From Polytrichum commune (lineage: Eukaryota; Streptophyta; Polytrichopsida; Polytrichales; Polytrichaceae): DNA of 61,220 nt. Position 1 is the stretch's first letter, and each line of letters starts with the position of its first letter. Shown in pieces: positions 1-7,852 of this stretch. The stretch is taken from assembly GCA_950295325.1 (NCBI GenBank), contig CATNTY010000006.1:1-61220 (forward strand), read 5' to 3'. The position numbers and the translations under genes are program-made. The notes beneath the pieces were generated by a model that worked only from the letters and a program-made list of their open reading frames with translations, had not been told where the DNA came from and did not search any database.

Positions 1-757
1 CTTCAAAATAAGCATTACAGGTAGAGGCAGTTTGGGCAAAGGTTGCTCTAACAGAACGCCAGCTTCCAGAAGTATTTCCTTGTGTTGCTATTAGGTTAGC
101 AGAAGTAAGAACAATATCTACATTTTTATCAGCAGGATTCCAATTAACTGCTGCGGTATTAAGAGTACCTAATATCCACCAATAAATTGTTTGTGAATGT
201 CCTGTTGTTCCTATAAGAGCGTCAGTTATTAATTGTAATGTGGTAATAGATGTTAGTGTTCCGCTTGTAGGACTAGAAGGATATAAGGCATTGTTACTAG
301 AATAGTTAATTGAAACAAGGGTATTTGTTAAAGTAGTTAAAGGGGTAATACTTACATTAGTTATTACCTGAACACTTGCAGAAGGAGTTACGCTAACAGA
401 GCCAGATTGAACTGTTCCACTACTACCACCTCCTCCTGATCCATTTGACGCGGCTGACAATCTTCCATCCGTACCAACTGTTAGGTTAGTATTTGTATAA
501 CTACCAGCAGTAACTCCTGTAGCAACTAATCCAATACTATAAGTACCTGCTGTATTTGTTACTGTCACCTCTCCACTTGTTCCAACAATACCAGCAAAAT
601 TAGCAATGGCAGATGTGATTGTATTTACTTTAATACGTAAAGCAACAAACCATCTTCTCCAAGACTCACTAACTTTACTATTAGGCATTGTTTGCAACAT
701 ATCTATTGCAGAAGGCTCAACTGGCAAATTTTGTGTTTGTGCTGTATTGGCAGCCAT
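1..757 (-). CDS. SPRY-domain tail fibre, first copy cut off at window start
   Basis: This is the N-terminal part of the fibre gene whose complete copy lies at 44705-45874. The ATG is at 757 and the reading frame runs open off the left edge of the window. The visible part contains the N-terminal anchor region and the Gly/Ser-rich linker. The C-terminal SPRY-like domain is missing here only because the window starts inside the gene. The start overlaps the stop of the gp10-like gene in a TAATG junction. Confidence 0.9.
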   Translation of the reverse strand, partial: MAANTAQTQNLPVEPSAIDMLQTMPNSKVSESWRRWFVALRIKVNTITSAIANFAGIVGTSGEVTVTNTAGTYSIGLVATGVTAGSYTNTNLTVGTDGRLSAASNGSGGGGSSGTVQSGSVSVTPSASVQVITNVSITPLTTLTNTLVSINYSSNNALYPSSPTSGTLTSITTLQLITDALIGTTGHSQTIYWWILGTLNTAAVNWNPADKNVDIVLTSANLIATQGNTSGSWRSVRATFAQTASTCNAYFE

Positions 758-2196
758 TATAAAGTACCAATATCAAACTGAGCTTCAAGAGAAGAAATGC
801 GCATAGGACCAAAACAGGTAAAATTAAATTGCCAAGCGCGCCTTCTAAAAGAACCGCAAGCAGGAAGAATCATTCTAGGCAATCCCATATCAATAATTCT
901 TGGCTGTGAGTAGGTATTATAATCGTCATCTGTAACACGTACTGATAGTGTATTGCCCGGCTGTTTATCTCCTACTATCTCTAACTGGGATAAAAACTTT
1001 ACCCTTCTTGTATTCGCGTCAAAAATAGGGGTAATGATTGTACAAGGGATAGATGCCCCTGAATCATCTCCATAAGAGCTATCAATATAATAAAGGCTAC
1101 CATTAGTAGCATGTTGTATAATTTTATTGCCATTCATATCATAAGTGCTAGCACAGATTGGCATATAATTGCCATTAGTATCTGTCCACTGAGCCCAGGC
1201 ACCTTCTACAATGTCATAGGCAAGTGTTAAGTTAATACTTGTAATAGTAAGGATATAAAAAAGATGTCCGTTTAATTTAAGCTGCCAGCTATATACCGTA
1301 GTAAGAGCGGCGCCATCTAACAAACGATCAACTGCCTTTGTTGACACTACTTTAACTTGTAAATTTTCCATTAAGCAAACCTGAAGGCTTGCAGAACGAT
1401 TAGTAGATAGCCATATAAGCGTATCTTCTATACACTGCACAGAATCTTGGTGCGCACAACCATACCTACTTTTACTTCCAGGAACTGATTGAAGGGGACT
1501 GCCTGTTGCATTACCTGCATCGAAAAATACTTCTGTACTCCACTGCTTAAAAGCAATAGCATAGGTAAGTTGTTTAGCCATACAGACACCTGAGTCAGGC
1601 TCAATCTGTGCGGTTATAAAATCGAGAGGGTCCCAATCTGTTGGTTGTGTGACACTGTTAATGGCGCTGCCCCAAATGACGGCGGGGGTAATAGCAGAGC
1701 CAAAAAAATGCTGCATTACGTATTGTGCGCCGTCAAGATAAGCCCATCCTTTTACTGTATACTGAGGATAGCTAGGAGATAGTGAGTGAAGGTTTGCGGA
1801 TAGAAGTGCTGTATCATCATAAGCATATCCCTGTGCACCATTGTTCATTACCATTTTAGGGTCACTACCCTTAATTTCACTGAACTGATAAACACCCGCA
1901 GAGGTATCAAGACCTGTCGCTACTTGTGCTCCATTCTTATAAAGAATGCCTCCAAAAATAGAATACACATTATTATTCCATGTGTATACGCCCATACCGG
2001 CCGTGTTGTTATTTACAACTTGTTGATTACCATAACCGGGTCTTTTATAAATATGGTGTTGCTTTGTGAGAGGATCGGCAGTTTCTACAAAGGCGTTAAC
2101 AAGCCTAGCATCTTGACCAGTAGAATTATACCTATTCTCTGGATCAATTACTAAAGGGATACGAGTTGGTTGTTGTACGCTAGGTGCTTGTGGCAT
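757..2196 (-). CDS. P22 gp10-like packaged-DNA stabilisation / tail hub protein
   Basis: 479 residues, close to the roughly 470 of P22 gp10, a tail accessory factor that plugs the portal channel and carries the distal tail parts. The N-terminus (PTRIPLVIDPENRY...DARLVNAFVE...KRPGYG) has the pattern of that family, followed by a beta-rich body. The ATG at 2196 overlaps the stop of the gp4-like gene (TAATG), and its own stop overlaps the start of the SPRY fibre gene in the same way. The three are therefore translationally coupled in the order gp4-like, gp10-like, fibre. The family assignment comes from sequence pattern and gene order, not from a search. Confidence 0.75.
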   Translation of the reverse strand: MPQAPSVQQPTRIPLVIDPENRYNSTGQDARLVNAFVETADPLTKQHHIYKRPGYGNQQVVNNNTAGMGVYTWNNNVYSIFGGILYKNGAQVATGLDTSAGVYQFSEIKGSDPKMVMNNGAQGYAYDDTALLSANLHSLSPSYPQYTVKGWAYLDGAQYVMQHFFGSAITPAVIWGSAINSVTQPTDWDPLDFITAQIEPDSGVCMAKQLTYAIAFKQWSTEVFFDAGNATGSPLQSVPGSKSRYGCAHQDSVQCIEDTLIWLSTNRSASLQVCLMENLQVKVVSTKAVDRLLDGAALTTVYSWQLKLNGHLFYILTITSINLTLAYDIVEGAWAQWTDTNGNYMPICASTYDMNGNKIIQHATNGSLYYIDSSYGDDSGASIPCTIITPIFDANTRRVKFLSQLEIVGDKQPGNTLSVRVTDDDYNTYSQPRIIDMGLPRMILPACGSFRRRAWQFNFTCFGPMRISSLEAQFDIGTL

Positions 2197-2918
2197 TATC
2201 TAAACTTTCCAGCGTTAGAGTAAAAGCGGCTATCAACATTAAACATAGTTGAGGCATCTTCAACATCCCAATCTTCTAATGCTTCCCTATACATTGTTGC
2301 TTTCTGCTGGCAGCGTTGTTGCACGGACTCCGGCTGACCCGTACTAATATCGTCAGCCAATCCCCAACGAAGTGCTATCCGCCACTCTTGTGGAAACGAG
2401 CTTGTATCTGTTATGTATATGGGACCCGCTGCCTGTATCTGTGTTAAAAATACAGCAGTGTTTGCAACCTCAGTTGCGTCAGGTGGGGGCCATACATTAA
2501 GGTTAAGTGCGTAGGCTTGCTTATCAACCATGTAGCTATTGATAGTGCCATTGTTACCGATTGTCTGCGAAAGGCGTTCCCACTCATCTCGGCTGATTGG
2601 TACAAGAGGGCGACGAACATTGCTTACCGCCTGCAATATATAACCTTGCAAAATACGAGAGGGCTTAAGCATTATTACAGCAGGTCCTATTGGACCTAAA
2701 CTGTATAGTGTTTGCCCTACTACAAGAGGTACTGTAATATCCTCTTGCAAAAATAATTTCAACCCCTGGGTTTGCCAAAGGTTGATTAGGTCATTAAGAC
2801 GACGAAGGTTAGTTGCCAGTTGCTCACTGTTAGGTCGTTGACCTTCCTGCAAGATACCGCAATCATGCATTGCGTCGTCTATAATGCCATAAGCAGTGTT
2901 GGTAACTATGGTGGCCAT
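2196..2918 (-). CDS. P22 gp4-like head-to-tail adaptor
   Basis: 240 residues. The N-terminal half is helical and reads like the P22 gp4 family (AYGIIDDAMHDCGILQEGQ..NSEQLATNLRRLNDLINLWQTQGL). That family binds under the portal and stabilises packaged DNA; some members have murein hydrolase activity. The protein is longer than P22 gp4 (about 166 residues), the extra length being in the C-terminal half. It lies directly upstream of the gp10-like gene, as in P22-type tails, with TAATG overlaps at both ends. Confidence 0.75.
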   Translation of the reverse strand: MATIVTNTAYGIIDDAMHDCGILQEGQRPNSEQLATNLRRLNDLINLWQTQGLKLFLQEDITVPLVVGQTLYSLGPIGPAVIMLKPSRILQGYILQAVSNVRRPLVPISRDEWERLSQTIGNNGTINSYMVDKQAYALNLNVWPPPDATEVANTAVFLTQIQAAGPIYITDTSSFPQEWRIALRWGLADDISTGQPESVQQRCQQKATMYREALEDWDVEDASTMFNVDSRFYSNAGKFR

Positions 2919-3352
2919 TATTTTGGATACGCTACCTGGAGTTTAACGCATTCGACAATTACGGCGAAAGACAATATAGTTCCTGCCGTTGCCCCCAGGG
3001 CGTTTGTTGCGCCACTAGTGGCCCACATGATATTACCTGTGGCGCCTGGTGTAGCATTGTTTGTCAAACCGCCAAAGTTCCAAAAGTCGTTTTCATCACC
3101 ACCACCAGAGCCCCAGAACAATTCATTGGTAGTTGCTTGCCAATAAAGTTGAATATCAAGGGTACTATTACTTGGCAATGAAAATTTAACCCTGTCTACT
3201 CGGACAGCAATACAAGGAGGATTAAGTGTAGCTACATTAACCAAAACGGTAGGTACTTGGTCTGCATCTCCTACCACGCAAGTGCCAGTAAGACGAATAA
3301 CGTAATTACGGTATCCGTCTCGCATGACTTGCGTATTATACGCAAAAGCCAT
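2918..3352 (-). CDS. Virion-associated protein, function unknown
   Basis: 144 residues, rich in Thr/Ala/Asn/Val with a predicted all-beta character and no membrane segment or recognisable catalytic motif. It sits between the capsid module and the gp4-like adaptor. It starts 2 nt after the stop of the preceding gene, and its stop overlaps the gp4-like start (TAATG). Placement makes a head-completion or capsid-surface role likely. I do not recognise a named family. Confidence 0.7.
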   Translation of the reverse strand: MAFAYNTQVMRDGYRNYVIRLTGTCVVGDADQVPTVLVNVATLNPPCIAVRVDRVKFSLPSNSTLDIQLYWQATTNELFWGSGGGDENDFWNFGGLTNNATPGATGNIMWATSGATNALGATAGTILSFAVIVECVKLQVAYPK

Positions 3353-3354
3353 GA

Positions 3355-4092
3355 TTAACGCTCCGTGCCGGCAAACTGAAAATCTACACTACCAACAATG
3401 GCTGCGGCAGTTGCGCCGTTACCAATCGAGATGGTCGGATTCAGGATTGCAGAGGTGATCGCACCAGTCAGCGAGGAGGCCGGAATGCTTGCGTCAGGAC
3501 CAAGCTGCAGGTTGTTCTGGCGACGGTAGCCTTCAAGGCTGGCACCATAGTAAATCTTGACGTTGCCAAGGCGATCGACCAGAAAGCCGAGGTCAATATC
3601 TGTATTGACAGTCAGCGCACCAGCAATGGTGGTTGTGCCAACGATGGTACCACCCGTGACCACATTCACAACAATGTTCGTTGTGCCAGCAGCTTTCAGG
3701 AAGTAAATACCATCAGATACCGCTGCGAACGGCGTGGTGGTAGTATTGATAAGACCAGCAATGAACGTGTCATTGGTGATATTGTCAACGCGCAGACGGC
3801 ACAGATAGGCCATCTTGAGTCCGGCCACATACTGAAAGACTGCGACTGGAAGTGAGAGGGTCGGATAACTTGCAGCGGTTGCGGCGGAGGTGAAAGTGAC
3901 TCGACCGCCAGCACCTGCGACCTGCGCCACAGAGCCGCCAGAAGCAGTGACCGTGTAAAGAGCCGCATTATAAGGAAGAAAGTCATCCTCATAATAGGCA
4001 TAAAAAAATGGATCGGGAACGCCGACTTGACCAAGCGGCTGTTCGACTCGTGCCTGGGTAAAGCCAGACAGAAAGCGGGAAGGTGCGGCCAT
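3355..4092 (-). CDS. Beta-rich capsid-region structural protein
   Basis: 245 residues. A short N-terminal segment (PSRFLSGFTQARVEQPLGQ) leads into a long beta-strand-rich domain with many Thr/Val/Ala repeats, compatible with a jelly-roll or lectin-like fold. Start ATG at 4092 is preceded by GGAG (minus strand). It is the first gene after the major capsid protein and the small Lys-rich gene, separated from them by hairpins and by one of the dispersed 17-bp palindromes. A decoration, head-fibre or minor head role is plausible but unproven. Confidence 0.7.
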   Translation of the reverse strand: MAAPSRFLSGFTQARVEQPLGQVGVPDPFFYAYYEDDFLPYNAALYTVTASGGSVAQVAGAGGRVTFTSAATAASYPTLSLPVAVFQYVAGLKMAYLCRLRVDNITNDTFIAGLINTTTTPFAAVSDGIYFLKAAGTTNIVVNVVTGGTIVGTTTIAGALTVNTDIDLGFLVDRLGNVKIYYGASLEGYRRQNNLQLGPDASIPASSLTGAITSAILNPTISIGNGATAAAIVGSVDFQFAGTER

Positions 4093-4110
4093 GTTTTTCT
4101 CCGGTATCTA

Positions 4111-4150
4111 ACGCCATTAAAAGGCGTCCTTCCTTTATTAGGGGAAGGAC
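4111..4150 (-). terminator. Paired hairpins downstream of the capsid genes
   Basis: On the minus strand an 8-bp stem (arms at 4143-4150 and 4126-4133, 9-nt loop) is followed by a four-T run. It partly overlaps a second 5-bp stem (arms at 4123-4127 and 4111-4115). The U-tract is weak, so this is more likely a partial terminator or an mRNA stabiliser setting the ratio of capsid protein to downstream products than a full stop. Confidence 0.4.
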
Positions 4151-4161
4151 GTTATCACCGA

Positions 4162-4178
4162 TGTAACAATTTGTTACA
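4162..4178. promoter_or_regulatory. Dispersed 17-bp palindrome, copy 1 (perfect)
   Basis: TGTAACAATTTGTTACA, two 8-bp arms around one A/T base. It begins 1 nt past the stop codon of the 35-residue gene at 4180-4287. See the finding on the eight dispersed copies. Confidence 0.85.
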
Positions 4179-4179
4179 C

Positions 4180-4287
4180 TTACTTTTTCTTCTTTCCCTT
4201 CTTCCCCATCATCCCTGCCATCTTGGCGAATTTGCCCATTTGCTTGTCGTCTTTCATGGGCATCTTCTTCTTCAGTTTCATGGCCAT
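4180..4287 (-). CDS. 35-residue Lys/Met-rich basic peptide after the capsid gene
   Basis: A short gene too small for usual cut-offs. The ATG (4287) is preceded by GAGGA 8-9 nt upstream, which lies on the stop codon of the major capsid gene, so translation is probably coupled. The product has about 14 Lys and 8 Met in 35 residues and only two acidic residues, ending in GKKGKKKK. It carries no signal peptide or membrane segment. Its stop codon is 1 nt from a 17-bp palindrome. Coupling to an abundant capsid protein suggests high expression. A nucleic-acid-binding or capsid-interior role is a guess based on charge alone. Confidence 0.65.
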   Translation of the reverse strand: MAMKLKKKMPMKDDKQMGKFAKMAGMMGKKGKKKK

Positions 4288-4298
4288 CGGATTTATCC

Positions 4299-5216
4299 TC
4301 AAGGCCCATTAGAACCATATATACCACGGGGATCGGTGCAGCCCAGCGAGAATCGCATATAGGTTGCGGCCTTCTCATTCTTGGTGTCGAAGTCGTTGTC
4401 CTGTGCGAACTCCGGCTTGTTCCTCCAGAAGAAGGTCATTCCGTTCGGGATGTTGGTGCGGATGAACCATGCACTCGGTGCAGTGAAGTAGTGGTTCATC
4501 TTGATGCCCTTCGGCAGAGCGTTGGTCGCTTTCAACGCGTTGATTGCGTTGTTGGCGTTATCGTTCTGCAGGACGGACTTCATAATGCGGTTGGCATTGT
4601 AAAGTTCGTTCGGCGCGATATGCAGGGACATACCCTGCCCAGCGATCTTCAACCCACGATCCATGGTCATCAGCATGATCTGGATATTCAAATCTTCGAG
4701 GGCGGCCTCGCTTAGGTCAGCAGCGGGGGTAAGGGCGTTGCTGAACGTGCCACCAGACACCTGAACGTGTGCGTTCGAGACGAGCGGCTGCCCATCAGGC
4801 ATCTGAAAGTACGTGGTTGCAAACGCGTTGTTGTAAAGGAACGCTGCCACCGTTTCAACCGTCTGGTTGATCGAGAAGGCATTGGCCTTTGCACGACGAG
4901 TGGCGACTTCCTTATATAGGTTGTCGTCCAATTCTTCTTTGGTCACGATGTAGCCGAGACCATACGGAACGTGGGTGTACGTCGAAACGTAACCCTGTTC
5001 TTCGCCGTCATACTGGATGGGAGCGCCCTGACCTTTGACTGGTGCAAGACCGAAACCCGTGACCTGAACATCCTGTTCATAAGCCTTCTTGCTGGTTTCA
5101 ATCTCGTACAGGTCAGTGTACTCTTTTTCATGGGCCTCATAAATCTGCCCCCACACCGCGTGGACACCAGGCCAAAGTAGTTTGGGATGGGTACCAGTGT
5201 TGATAACGCCTGCCAT
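4299..5216 (-). CDS. Major capsid protein
   Basis: 305 residues. It opens with a segment like the Mu gpT / podovirus capsid group (HPKLLWPGVHAVWGQIYEAHEKEYTDLYE) and has a C-terminal region rich in aromatic and charged residues (TFFWRNKPEFAQDND). Length, lack of catalytic motifs and position (after portal, scaffold and a cement-like protein; before tail adaptors) all fit an HK97-fold shell protein. Start ATG 5216 has AAGGAGATAG upstream. The codon choice is more GC-rich than in the fibre genes, as expected for a highly expressed gene. Confidence 0.8.
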   Translation of the reverse strand: MAGVINTGTHPKLLWPGVHAVWGQIYEAHEKEYTDLYEIETSKKAYEQDVQVTGFGLAPVKGQGAPIQYDGEEQGYVSTYTHVPYGLGYIVTKEELDDNLYKEVATRRAKANAFSINQTVETVAAFLYNNAFATTYFQMPDGQPLVSNAHVQVSGGTFSNALTPAADLSEAALEDLNIQIMLMTMDRGLKIAGQGMSLHIAPNELYNANRIMKSVLQNDNANNAINALKATNALPKGIKMNHYFTAPSAWFIRTNIPNGMTFFWRNKPEFAQDNDFDTKNEKAATYMRFSLGCTDPRGIYGSNGP

Positions 5217-5227
5217 GTTCTATCTCC

Positions 5228-5842
5228 TTAGACGCCAGCCGTTGCGGCGGACAGTTCGTGGACGTTAATCTTGGCAAGCCACCGAGCGCCCAGACCAAAG
5301 GCGTTATCAGTACGACGAGCAAGTCCCAGGAGACGCATCTGCAACGTACTGGTCACCGCAGCACCAGTGTTGTTGATTGTCCACCCGCTTTGGAAACCAT
5401 TACCTGTACCAACTACCAGGTTCACATTGAACCCAATTGCCGCTGCGGTAAGAGGGGTACCAGTGGAAGGTTCACTGACCTCGAAAATGATATTCGGGTC
5501 ATCTGCCACCAGCGCATACCAGTCAGTTGCTTGTGCAGCACCTGGACGGAACGTCTGGTTCAGGTTGTTGACGTTGAACAACCCAGCCTCAAGGCCAGGA
5601 CCAAACTGAGTGCTGGGACCCATACCGAGGATCACACCTCGAATGGCACCAGTTGCTGCGGCGAGCGTGATGCCGGGAACGCCATTGGCGTCACCATTAC
5701 CACTGGATACGACGGGGTCACCGATGTAGTAAGCATTGGTGTCCGACGCCGCGATCTGATACAGATTGCCTTGCCCATTATAGCTACCAGTGATTAGGTG
5801 CTTAACCGGCGACAATCCGCTAGGACGGAGTGCGTTGGCCAT
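5228..5842 (-). CDS. Probable capsid cement/decoration protein
   Basis: 204 residues, Gly/Ala/Asn/Thr-rich, beta-type composition (ITGSYNGQGNLYQIAASDTNAYYIGDPV...). It lies immediately upstream of the major capsid gene with only 11 nt between, so the two are co-translated. Small beta-rich proteins at this place in podovirus maps are often surface cement proteins. I do not see a specific named domain. Confidence 0.6.
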   Translation of the reverse strand: MANALRPSGLSPVKHLITGSYNGQGNLYQIAASDTNAYYIGDPVVSSGNGDANGVPGITLAAATGAIRGVILGMGPSTQFGPGLEAGLFNVNNLNQTFRPGAAQATDWYALVADDPNIIFEVSEPSTGTPLTAAAIGFNVNLVVGTGNGFQSGWTINNTGAAVTSTLQMRLLGLARRTDNAFGLGARWLAKINVHELSAATAGV

Positions 5843-5857
5843 ATTGTTCTCTCAGAG

Positions 5858-6370
5858 TTATTTGCGTTTGGAAAAGAGTTTCGGAATGCGAGTCTTTTCT
5901 TGTAGGTACCGATTGTTCATATCCTTTCCTGTTTCACCCGCCTGTCCTGCTCCCACCATACCGCCTCTGAGTGATTCTGCAATGCTGTCTACCTGTTCTC
6001 CGTGAAGGCTCTGGGCATGTTGCCAGATTTCTTCCCGACACTTCATCAGGTATAAACGGCCAGCCTGTCCTTTTGTTTCCACATCATCGCCACTGATAAC
6101 ACTGACGCGAGAGCCAAGGTCAGTACCCTCTCCATCGTCACCACCGGCAAGGTCAAGGTCATTCAACTCGACCTCATCTTTTTCTACGAAAGAATAACCG
6201 GCTTGAGCCGCCCGAGCTAGATTGCCTGGTGTACCACGAAACCAGTGCAAGTGGTAGCCCGGAATTTCTGCTACCTCAAGTCGGCGTTGCCCCACTGACA
6301 TGGGGCGATAATTTTTCGGAAGGGTCAATTCACCCTTACCTTCCGCTGGATTTTCTTTTACATTTGCCAT
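5858..6370 (-). CDS. Capsid-module protein of unknown function
   Basis: 170 residues, soluble. An N-terminal motif (SVGQRRLEVAEIPGYHLHWFRGTPGNLARAAQAGYSFVEKDEV) precedes an acidic stretch (NDLDLAGGDDGEGTD) and a basic C-terminal tail (EKTRIPKLFSKRK). It lies between scaffold and cement-like genes. The ATG at 6370 follows the scaffold stop by 3 nt and GGAG is visible upstream. The strong charge segregation suggests a scaffold- or DNA-interacting accessory, but this is inference. Confidence 0.65.
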   Translation of the reverse strand: MANVKENPAEGKGELTLPKNYRPMSVGQRRLEVAEIPGYHLHWFRGTPGNLARAAQAGYSFVEKDEVELNDLDLAGGDDGEGTDLGSRVSVISGDDVETKGQAGRLYLMKCREEIWQHAQSLHGEQVDSIAESLRGGMVGAGQAGETGKDMNNRYLQEKTRIPKLFSKRK

Positions 6371-6373
6371 GGC

Positions 6374-7261
6374 TCAGTTCTCCGAATACAGTTTGAAGTA
6401 GGCATCTTCCCATTCCTTCATGGTCTTGTACTGACCAGGCTTGGTGCCGACAACATCTTCGGCTGCCTCGTGGCATGCATCCTTTGCCTCTTTGGGAAGA
6501 GATGCGAAACCAGTTGCACTGTTTCCGCGAGCACCTGTGCCACTACCACCCTCTACCTTACCTGTCGAACGTCGTTGCTGTCCTTTTCCTTCTCCCTCGC
6601 GCTCGTCAAGAATGCGAAGACATTCATCCATAAATGCACGACCTTTCAACTCGGTTCCTTCATCTAGGAGGTCTTCGCCAATGCGAATCATCGCACGACT
6701 TCTTTTCCTATTTTCAGGGGTTGAAGTATCACCAAACCAAGAGTTTTCCTTATTCCACTTTACAAACTCGGGATCAAGGACTGACTGGTTTGCAGGAGGA
6801 GTAGTTTCCTTTACTGCATCTTCGGCTTCTTTCTTGGCAGTCTTTTCTGCCTCGGTAAGCCCATCAAGCCGTTCGCGGAGGTCAAGCTCGGAATCAACAT
6901 CCCCTGCTTCTCTCGCCAACTTGATCTGTTCCCTGACTTCTTTCTTTGCTGCCTCAACTTGCGTGAGGACATTTGCCTGATACCCTTTTTGAAGGGCTTT
7001 GATTGCTTTCGTACTGTTCTCGATTGCAGTCTCCAGACTAGCGATCTTTTGATCCCTTGTCAATAGCTCTTGACGCAACCGCTTGTTGGAAGACTTGAGC
7101 AGCGGAAAGATATGCTCTCCACGCTCGTAAAAAGTCTTCGCATCTACCCACTTATCTTCTGGGCCGGAAAACTCTTCCTTTGGCTTCCATCCTTGCTCAC
7201 GTGCCTCTGCGTCGTAATCTACGCCAGTCTCTTCGCCCGGGTTCTGGTTCTCGTCAGTCAT
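6374..7261 (-). CDS. Scaffolding protein
   Basis: 295 residues, very hydrophilic and acidic with a long predicted coiled coil (about residues 60-150: LLTRDQKIASLETAIENSTK, then EVREQIKLAREAGD) and a charged C-terminus. This is typical of internal scaffold proteins that direct procapsid assembly, and it lies between portal and capsid genes. I chose ATG 7261, which has GAGGTGG upstream and overlaps the end of the GroES-like gene by 8 nt. An upstream in-frame ATG at 7300 would lie deep inside that gene with no good ribosome site. Confidence 0.75.
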   Translation of the reverse strand: MTDENQNPGEETGVDYDAEAREQGWKPKEEFSGPEDKWVDAKTFYERGEHIFPLLKSSNKRLRQELLTRDQKIASLETAIENSTKAIKALQKGYQANVLTQVEAAKKEVREQIKLAREAGDVDSELDLRERLDGLTEAEKTAKKEAEDAVKETTPPANQSVLDPEFVKWNKENSWFGDTSTPENRKRSRAMIRIGEDLLDEGTELKGRAFMDECLRILDEREGEGKGQQRRSTGKVEGGSGTGARGNSATGFASLPKEAKDACHEAAEDVVGTKPGQYKTMKEWEDAYFKLYSEN

Positions 7262-7586
7262 TGGTTTCCACCTCAATCTGGGTAAAAATGTCACGGTCAT
7301 TGATTACACGGTACTGCTCACCATCGGCAGTTCCCTTGCACATCTGACCAGAGTAACCGCTAATCAGAACCTTATCGCCTGGTTTAGCACGAGGCCCGAA
7401 TCCGTTTTGAATCTCTTCATGCCAAGCTGCTGAACCAGCCTCGATCACGATTGCCCTCTGTTCGATTACCTGTAGGCTGGTGTTAACCGCTTCGGGTAGT
7501 TCGATCAGACCTTTCTTTACTTCAGGCTGATATGGCTTGACCAACACTGCACGTCCAAGAGGACGAAGTCCGCTGGTATTTTTCAC
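7254..7586 (-). CDS. GroES-like co-chaperonin (Cpn10 fold)
   Basis: 110 residues with Cpn10 features: an N-terminal LRPLGRAVLVKPYQPE strand, a central mobile-loop region, then KPGDKVLISGYSG...DGEQYRVINDRDIFTQIE at the C-terminus. That matches the GroES order P-L-DRVLV / GDxVLF / YxVxxExDI. Phage versions (T4 gp31 is the classic) replace or adapt host GroES so that GroEL can fold the capsid protein. The start is GTG at 7586 overlapping the previous stop (GTGA), and the 3' end overlaps the scaffold start. No GroEL-like gene is present, so it must work with the host chaperonin. Confidence 0.75.
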   Translation of the reverse strand: MKNTSGLRPLGRAVLVKPYQPEVKKGLIELPEAVNTSLQVIEQRAIVIEAGSAAWHEEIQNGFGPRAKPGDKVLISGYSGQMCKGTADGEQYRVINDRDIFTQIEVETND

Positions 7587-7852
7587 TGACCTTCTCCTAG
7601 CTCGATGTAATCAATACCTAGTATATCTTCGATGATACTGCATGCGCCCTGTGCCGCTGCATTCTTGATGGCCATTTCATCCATCCGTGGTGAAGCTAGC
7701 CCACCGCTTGCCCATAGCTCCTTTAGCTCATTGCGCTTGAGTTCCAGATGGGCCATTACCACCTGCGTTATCGGGTGGTCCCGCCAAGCTAGGAACATTT
7801 CCTGGTCCACTTCCTTGAGCGCCTGGCTGATCTGCGCCTTGCTGAAAGTCAT
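7583..7852 (-). CDS. Small head-module protein overlapping the portal gene
   Basis: 89 residues, mostly helical (QISQALKEVDQEMFLAWRDHPITQVVMAHLELKRNELKELW), no known domain. A strong ribosome site (AGGAGAAAGTA) precedes ATG 7852, so the start is well supported even though it lies 125 nt inside the 3' end of the portal gene in another frame. Its stop overlaps the GroES-like start. Probable head-assembly accessory. Confidence 0.7.
   Translation of the reverse strand: MTFSKAQISQALKEVDQEMFLAWRDHPITQVVMAHLELKRNELKELWASGGLASPRMDEMAIKNAAAQGACSIIEDILGIDYIELGEGQ

Noticed and set aside
4162-4178. 17-bp palindromes as rho-independent terminators
   Set aside because: The RNA stem would be AT-rich, at most about 6 bp with a 5-nt loop, and no T-run follows any copy. 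RNA processing or protein binding remains possible.
6441-6980. 179-codon Ser/Arg-rich plus-strand frame opposite scaffold
   Set aside because: Composition is that of the complement of a Glu/Lys-rich coiled coil.
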